Both the position numbers and the translations under genes were made by a program. Shown here piece by piece: positions 59,907 through 64,000 of a DNA stretch of 64,000 nucleotides; the stretch's first letter is position 1, and each line of letters opens with the position of its first letter. The DNA is from Camelus bactrianus (taxonomy: Eukaryota > Chordata > Mammalia > Artiodactyla > Camelidae), in assembly GCF_048773025.1 (NCBI RefSeq), contig NC_133562.1:23913001-23977000 (forward strand). The letters are read 5' to 3'. Below the pieces are notes generated by a model. It made no database searches and was not told the origin of the DNA. It saw only the letters and a list, made by a program, of their open reading frames with translations.

Positions 59907-60881
59907 AGCAGGCTGAAGGGGACACGGGAGAAAACCCAAAGGCTTTCCTGGGCAGCCTTCGCCCCCAGCTGTCGCCCTCTCTGTAACAGCCCCGTCCAAA
60001 GAATTTCACCGCCCCCTCAGCGCAGCCGACCCTCCTGCCGGAATCCAGCCAACAAGAGATATTCACAAACTGAAGTTGGGATAGCACTGGGTGCCCCATT
60101 GCAGACTGAGTTGCACAAGGGAAGAAACCATCAGGGTTGCCTGGGAAGCCCCCATCCTTCGGAGCTGCCCTGTCTGCTTCCGCCCTGCCCCATCCCGCGA
60201 ACCCGTCCCCTTGGGCGAACCGCGCTTGTATCCTGGAAGCCAGCCAATACGGGGAATTGTACCCAGTGTACCTGGGGTAGCACTGGGCACCCCCACAGCA
60301 GGCTTAGGAGGATAGTGAAAGAAATATACAGGCTTCAGTATGCATCCCCCATCCTTCGCTAATGCCCTGTCTGCAACTTCCACGCCCTCTCCCCGGACCC
60401 CGCCCCCTGGCAATACCGCGCCGGAATCCCGGGTTCCGGCTACACGGGGAAGTGTACCACGTGAATCTGCGGTAGCAGAGGGCACCCGCAGAGCAGGCTG
60501 AGGGGGACAAGTTTGGAAATACGCAGGCTTCCGTGGGCAGCCCCCATTCATCCCTGCTGCCCTGTCTTCTGCCGCCCCGCCCCCTTCCCCGACCCGGCCC
60601 ATTGGCCATACTGCTCCAGCATCCCGGGATCCAGCCAACACGGGGAAGTTCACCCAGTGAATCTGGCGTAGCAGAGGGCGCCTCCAGAGCAGGCTGACGG
60701 AGACACAGGGGGAATCCGAATCTTACTTGCGCTGAACCTGCCCATCGCTGCCGCCCTCTCTGCAGCCGCCCCTCCCCCACCCCATAGACGGACACAAGAG
60801 CGCACCCCGCCTGCCTCCAGGGAGCCAGCCAAATAGGAGATGTGCACCCAGTGAACCTTAGGTAGCAGAGAGTGCCCTCAG
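59907..60881 (+). repeat. HOR copy 3 (A-B-C-D-E)
   Basis: 975 bp, complete. The C monomer anchor has decayed to GGCTTAGGAGG at about 60,301. Confidence 0.9.
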
Positions 60882-61745
60882 AGCAGGCTGAAGGGGACAC
60901 GGGAGGAAACCCAAAGGCTTTCCTGGTTAGTCTTCGCCCCCAGCTGGGGCCGTCTCTGTAACAGCCCCGTCCAAAGCATGTCACCGCCCTCTGAGCGCAG
61001 CCGACCCTCCTGCCCGGAGCCAGCTAACAAGGAGATATTCACCAAATGAACCTGGGGTAGCACTGGACGTCCCAGAGCAGGCTGAGTTGGTCAAGGGAAG
61101 AAACCATCAGGGTTGCCTAGGAAGCCCCCATGCTTCGGTGCTGCCCTGTCTGCATCCGCCCTGCCCCCTCCCGCGTACCCGCCCCCTGGGCGAATCACGC
61201 TAGCATCCTGGTTACAGGTCATTATGGGGAATTGTACCCAGTGAATCGGGGGTAGCAGAGGGCGCCCGCAAAGCAGGCTGAGGGGGACAGTGGAAGAAAT
61301 ATACAGGCTTCCGATTGCATCCCCCATCCTTCGCTGATGCCCTGTCTGCAACCGCCCCGCGCCCTCCCCGGACCCCGCCCCCTGGCAATAAGGCGCCGTA
61401 ATCCCAGGAGCCGGCTACACGGGGAAGTGTAGCACGTGAACCTGCGGTAGCAGAGGGCACCCGGAGAGCAGGCTGAGGGGGACAAATTTGTAAATACGCA
61501 GGATTCCGTGGGCAGCCCCCATCCATCCCTGCTGCCATGTCTACTGCCGCCTTGCCCCCTTCCCTGACCCCGCCCATTGGCCATACTGCACCAGCATCCC
61601 GGGAGCCAGCCAACACGGGGAACTTCACCCAGTGAATCTGGTGTAGCAGAGGGCGCCTCCAGAGCAGGCTGAGGGAGACACGGCAGGAATCCGAATCTTA
61701 CCTGCGCTGACCCCGCCCCTCGCTGCCGCACTCTCTGCAGCCTCC
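60882..61745 (+). repeat. HOR copy 4 (A-B-C-D-E, last E cut short)
   Basis: The order is complete, but E loses homology at about 61,745 (GCAGCCTCCCCGCCCTCGC), where decayed monomers take over. Confidence 0.88.
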
Positions 61746-62290
61746 CCGCCCTCGCTAGCGCCACCGCCCTTCAGGGCACAGCGCCCGCCTAGAGGGAGCC
61801 AGCCAGCACTTGGATGTGCAGCCAGTGAACCTGGGGTATCAGACGCAGACCCCAGGTCAGGCCAAGGGTGACATGGGAGCAAAGATTCAGGTTTAGTGGT
61901 TAGCCCCGCCTTTCCACTGCAGCCCCTGATGGAACCTCGGCAGCCTCCCATGACTTGGCTGACAAGGAGACTTCAATCCCGCAAACCCGGGGTTGCAGAG
62001 GCCGTCCCAAGGGCAGGAGAGGGGGAGATCGGAGGAAAATTGCCAACTCGCCAGTGCAGCCCCCTTAGCTGCAGTGCCTCCGCACCCTCCACCGCTATCC
62101 TCTTTGACTGAGAGCACCACGCCCGCTCCCAAGAGCAGGCTGATTAAAGGGTTTGAGTCTGGCGAACGTGGGTGAGCGGAGGTCGCCCCCAGGCCAGTCC
62201 GTTGAGGACATGGGAGAAAAACCTCTGGCTCTCAAGGGGCACCCCAGTCCCCTCACGCTGTCCCTGACACCGTCCCCTGGTGGCACTCCG
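61746..62290 (+). repeat. Decayed satellite monomers at HOR edge
   Basis: Recognisable but strongly diverged monomer words: AGGGAGCCAGCCAGCACTTG, CAGGCCAAGGGTGACATGGG (61,858), GGCAGGAGAGGGGGAGATCG (about 62,011) and GGCCAGTCCGTTGAGGACAT (about 62,192). This is the usual decay at the margin of a homogenised array. Confidence 0.7.
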
Positions 62291-62299
62291 CCTCTATTG

Positions 62300-63250
62300 T
62301 GTCTGTCTGTCTGTCTGCCTGCTTGCCTGACAGTCTATCTATCTATTATAGGAGGGGAGAGGATAGTCTTTGTCTGCGTGTTTCTGTGTGTCTATCTAAT
62401 GGACGAGGAGGAGGCTAGAATGTCGGTCTATCTCTCTGCCTACCTATATCTCTGTCAATCTATCTATGCAAAGAAGGAGGCAGAGGAGGCAAGTGTGTTT
62501 CTCTATCTGCATAATTGAGGAGGAGAAGGAGGGTAGTGTGTGTGTGTGTGTATGTATGTGTGTGTGTGTGTGTGTGTGTCTGTCCATGACTATACTTTCT
62601 ATCTAATGGAGGAGGAGGTGGAGGAAGCTAGCGTGACTTTCTGTCTGTCTGTCTGCAGATGCATCTAATGAAGTAGGAGGACGCTAGTGAGTTCGTCTGT
62701 CTGTCTATTGGAGGAGTTGAGTGTGTCTGTCTCTCAGTCTGTCTAATTGTTTCTTTATCTACTAGAGGAGGAGGCTAGTGTGCCTATCTATTTAAGCTAT
62801 TGTAGTAGGAGGTGGAGGGTAGTCTGTCTGTCGCTATTATCTATCTACCTATCTACCTACCTATCAAGTGGAGGCATACGAGCAGGGTAGTGTGTCTTTT
62901 CATCTATCTGTGTGTTGGAGGAGGAAGTTAGCGTGTCTATCTACTTACCTACCTTATTGAGGAGGAACAGGAGGCTGGTGTGTGTGTGTATCTGTCTGAC
63001 AATCTATCTAATGGAGGAGGAGATCAGTGTGTCGATCTACCTACCTAATTGAGGAGTAGAAAGAGGCTTCTCTGTGTGAGTGTGTGTGTGTGTGTTTGTG
63101 TGTGTGAGTCTGTCTTTCTATCTATGTATGGGTGTACCTACATAATATAGGAGGGCGAGGAGTTTAGTATAACTATTTGTTAATAAACGAATGAAGAGAC
63201 TAGTGTGTCTGCCTCTCTATTTATATGTGTGTCTCTCTGTGTATTGGAGG
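62300..63250 (+). repeat. Composite microsatellite/VNTR: (TCTG/TATC)n with GGAGGAGGA modules
   Basis: About 0.95 kb of irregular units, each joining a purine block (GGAGGAGGAGGCTAG and variants) to TGTGTCTATC and then tetranucleotide runs (TCTGTCTG, TATCTATC, TACCTACC). I count roughly fifteen or more such units, 40-80 bp long. (TG)n tracts lie near 62,536-62,580 and 63,078-63,106. No gene. Confidence 0.8.
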
Positions 63251-63257
63251 AAGCCTC

Positions 63258-64000
63258 CCAGGACTCGACTGACCTGAAGGGATGTCAAATGCCACCCTGA
63301 AGCAGTAGAAGGACCCCAGAGAGCAGGCTGAGGGGGACTCGGGAGGAAATCCTCAGGTTTTCCTGGGAGGCCCAGTCCTTCGCTGCTGCCCGGTCTGCAG
63401 CTGTCCTGCCCCCTGGGCATAGCACGCCATCATCCCTGGAGCAGGCAACCACAGGGAAGGGCACCCAGTGAACCTGGGGTAGCAGATGGCGCCCGCAGAG
63501 AAGGCTGAGGGGAACAGGGGAAGAAATTCAAAGTCTTTCCTGGGCAGCCACCGCACCCCGCTGCCACCCTCCGTGTAGCCGTCCAGCCCCTGCCCCTTCC
63601 ACTGCCTCGAGGGCGCACCGAGCCCACCTCTAGGGAGGAAGACAACAAGGAGATGTGCACCCAGTGAATCTGGTGTAGCAGAGGGCGTCCCCAGAGAAGG
63701 CTGAGGGGGACATGGGAGGAAATCCACAGGCTTGCCTGCGCAGACCTCCCCCCCACCGCCCTCTCTGCAACCGCCCCACCCACTCCCCCGCTCCCTGGGC
63801 ATAACTCGCTAGCATCCTGGGAGACTGCCAACATCGGGAAGTGCACCCAGTGAACCTGGGGTAGCAGAGGGCGCCGCCAGACCAGGCTGAGGGTGACAGT
63901 GGAGGAAATCCAAAGCTTACCTGTGCAGCCTCCGTCCCCCGCTGCCGCACTCTCTATAGCCGCCCCGCCCCCGCGCCATAGAAGGACCCTGAGCGCACCG
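63258..64000 (+). repeat. GC-rich ~195-bp satellite, second block, runs off the right edge
   Basis: Monomer anchors at about 63,329, 63,500, 63,698 and 63,886. From 63,487 on, monomer types and order match those at 56,776-57,290 (offset about 6,702-6,712 bp), including CTTCCACTGCCT followed by GGGCGCACCGA, GAAGTGCACCCAGTGAACCT, and GGAGGAAATCCAAAGCTTA. Confidence 0.85.

Larger units (their letters stand above)
57376..61745 (+). repeat. Higher-order repeat: five ~195-bp monomers, period ~975 bp
   Basis: Five monomer types recur in strict order. A: AAGGGGACACGGGAGGAAAC, CCAAAGCATTTCACC. B: GAGTTGGACAAGGGAAG, CCATCAGGGTTGCCTGG. C: AGTGGAAGAAATATACAGG. D: GGACAAGTTTGGAAATACGC. E: GGCAGGAATCCGAATCTTAC. 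Anchor positions: A 57,961, 58,932, 59,907, 60,882; B 58,155, 59,126, 60,102, 61,077; C 58,351, 59,322, 60,298, 61,271; D 57,573, 58,546, 59,518, 60,491, 61,467; E 57,766, 58,741, 59,711, 60,688, 61,660. The same type in different repeats is far more alike than neighbours are. The first round is incomplete: a B/C hybrid at 57,376, then D and E. Confidence 0.92.

Noticed and set aside
56530-64000. CRISPR-like array of short repeats and spacers
   Set aside because: The whole monomer repeats, there are no unique spacers, the DNA is mammalian, and no cas genes are present.
56394-64000. Chain of minus-strand open frames of 60-300 codons through the GC-rich satellite
   Set aside because: They repeat with the monomer period (195 is a multiple of three, so frames stay open through successive monomers) and end or shift at indels. 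They are a by-product of the satellite.

Overview
This is mammalian nuclear DNA, almost certainly from a camelid (camel, alpaca or llama kind). A minus-strand SINE at about 53.02-53.14 kb has the tRNA-derived head and AATAAA-rich tail of the camelid Vic-1 family. A young minus-strand L1 3' end at about 37.23-37.40 kb has the camelid/cetartiodactyl form. Nothing bacterial, viral-genomic or organellar was seen. The window is dominated by two large tandem-repeat systems on either side of a stretch holding the last exons of a tensin-3 (TNS3) gene copy.

Region 1 (1-27,720) is a macrosatellite: seven full-length units of about 3,485 bp and a truncated eighth, head to tail, running off the left edge. 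Every unit has a roughly 780-bp CpG island laid out like a housekeeping promoter (GC boxes, inverted CCAAT box, NRF1-type palindrome, CTCF-like motif). It ends in a consensus splice donor followed by a CGG repeat. About 2.7 kb of AT-rich, intron-like DNA follows, with an old MER5-type transposon and an AATAAA signal. Inner copies are nearly identical. The copy at the right edge has decayed, and the array stops inside the promoter of that last unit.

Region 2 (about 27.7-44.2 kb) holds eight plus-strand exons encoding the SH2 and PTB domains of TNS3 and a probable 3' UTR. All splice sites are consensus and the joined frame is open for 264 codons, apart from one in-frame TAG at 41,655-41,657, 22 codons before the normal stop. 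No upstream TNS3 exon is visible. It is either a partial duplicate (pseudogene) or the true gene with a truncating allele.

Region 3 (44.2-56.5 kb) has no gene I can support. It contains LINE, SINE and LTR fossils, simple repeats, a GC-rich minisatellite and two strong, divergently oriented CTCF-type motifs about 1 kb apart.

Region 4 (56.5-64.0 kb) is a second satellite, GC-rich, with monomers of about 195 bp. Between 57.4 and 61.75 kb five monomer types recur in fixed order, giving a higher-order repeat of about 975 bp. A decayed edge (61.75-62.29 kb) and a GTCT/ATCT plus GGAGGA composite microsatellite (62.3-63.25 kb) follow. The satellite then resumes with the same monomer order seen at 56.78 kb, so the domain may itself repeat with a period of about 6.7 kb.
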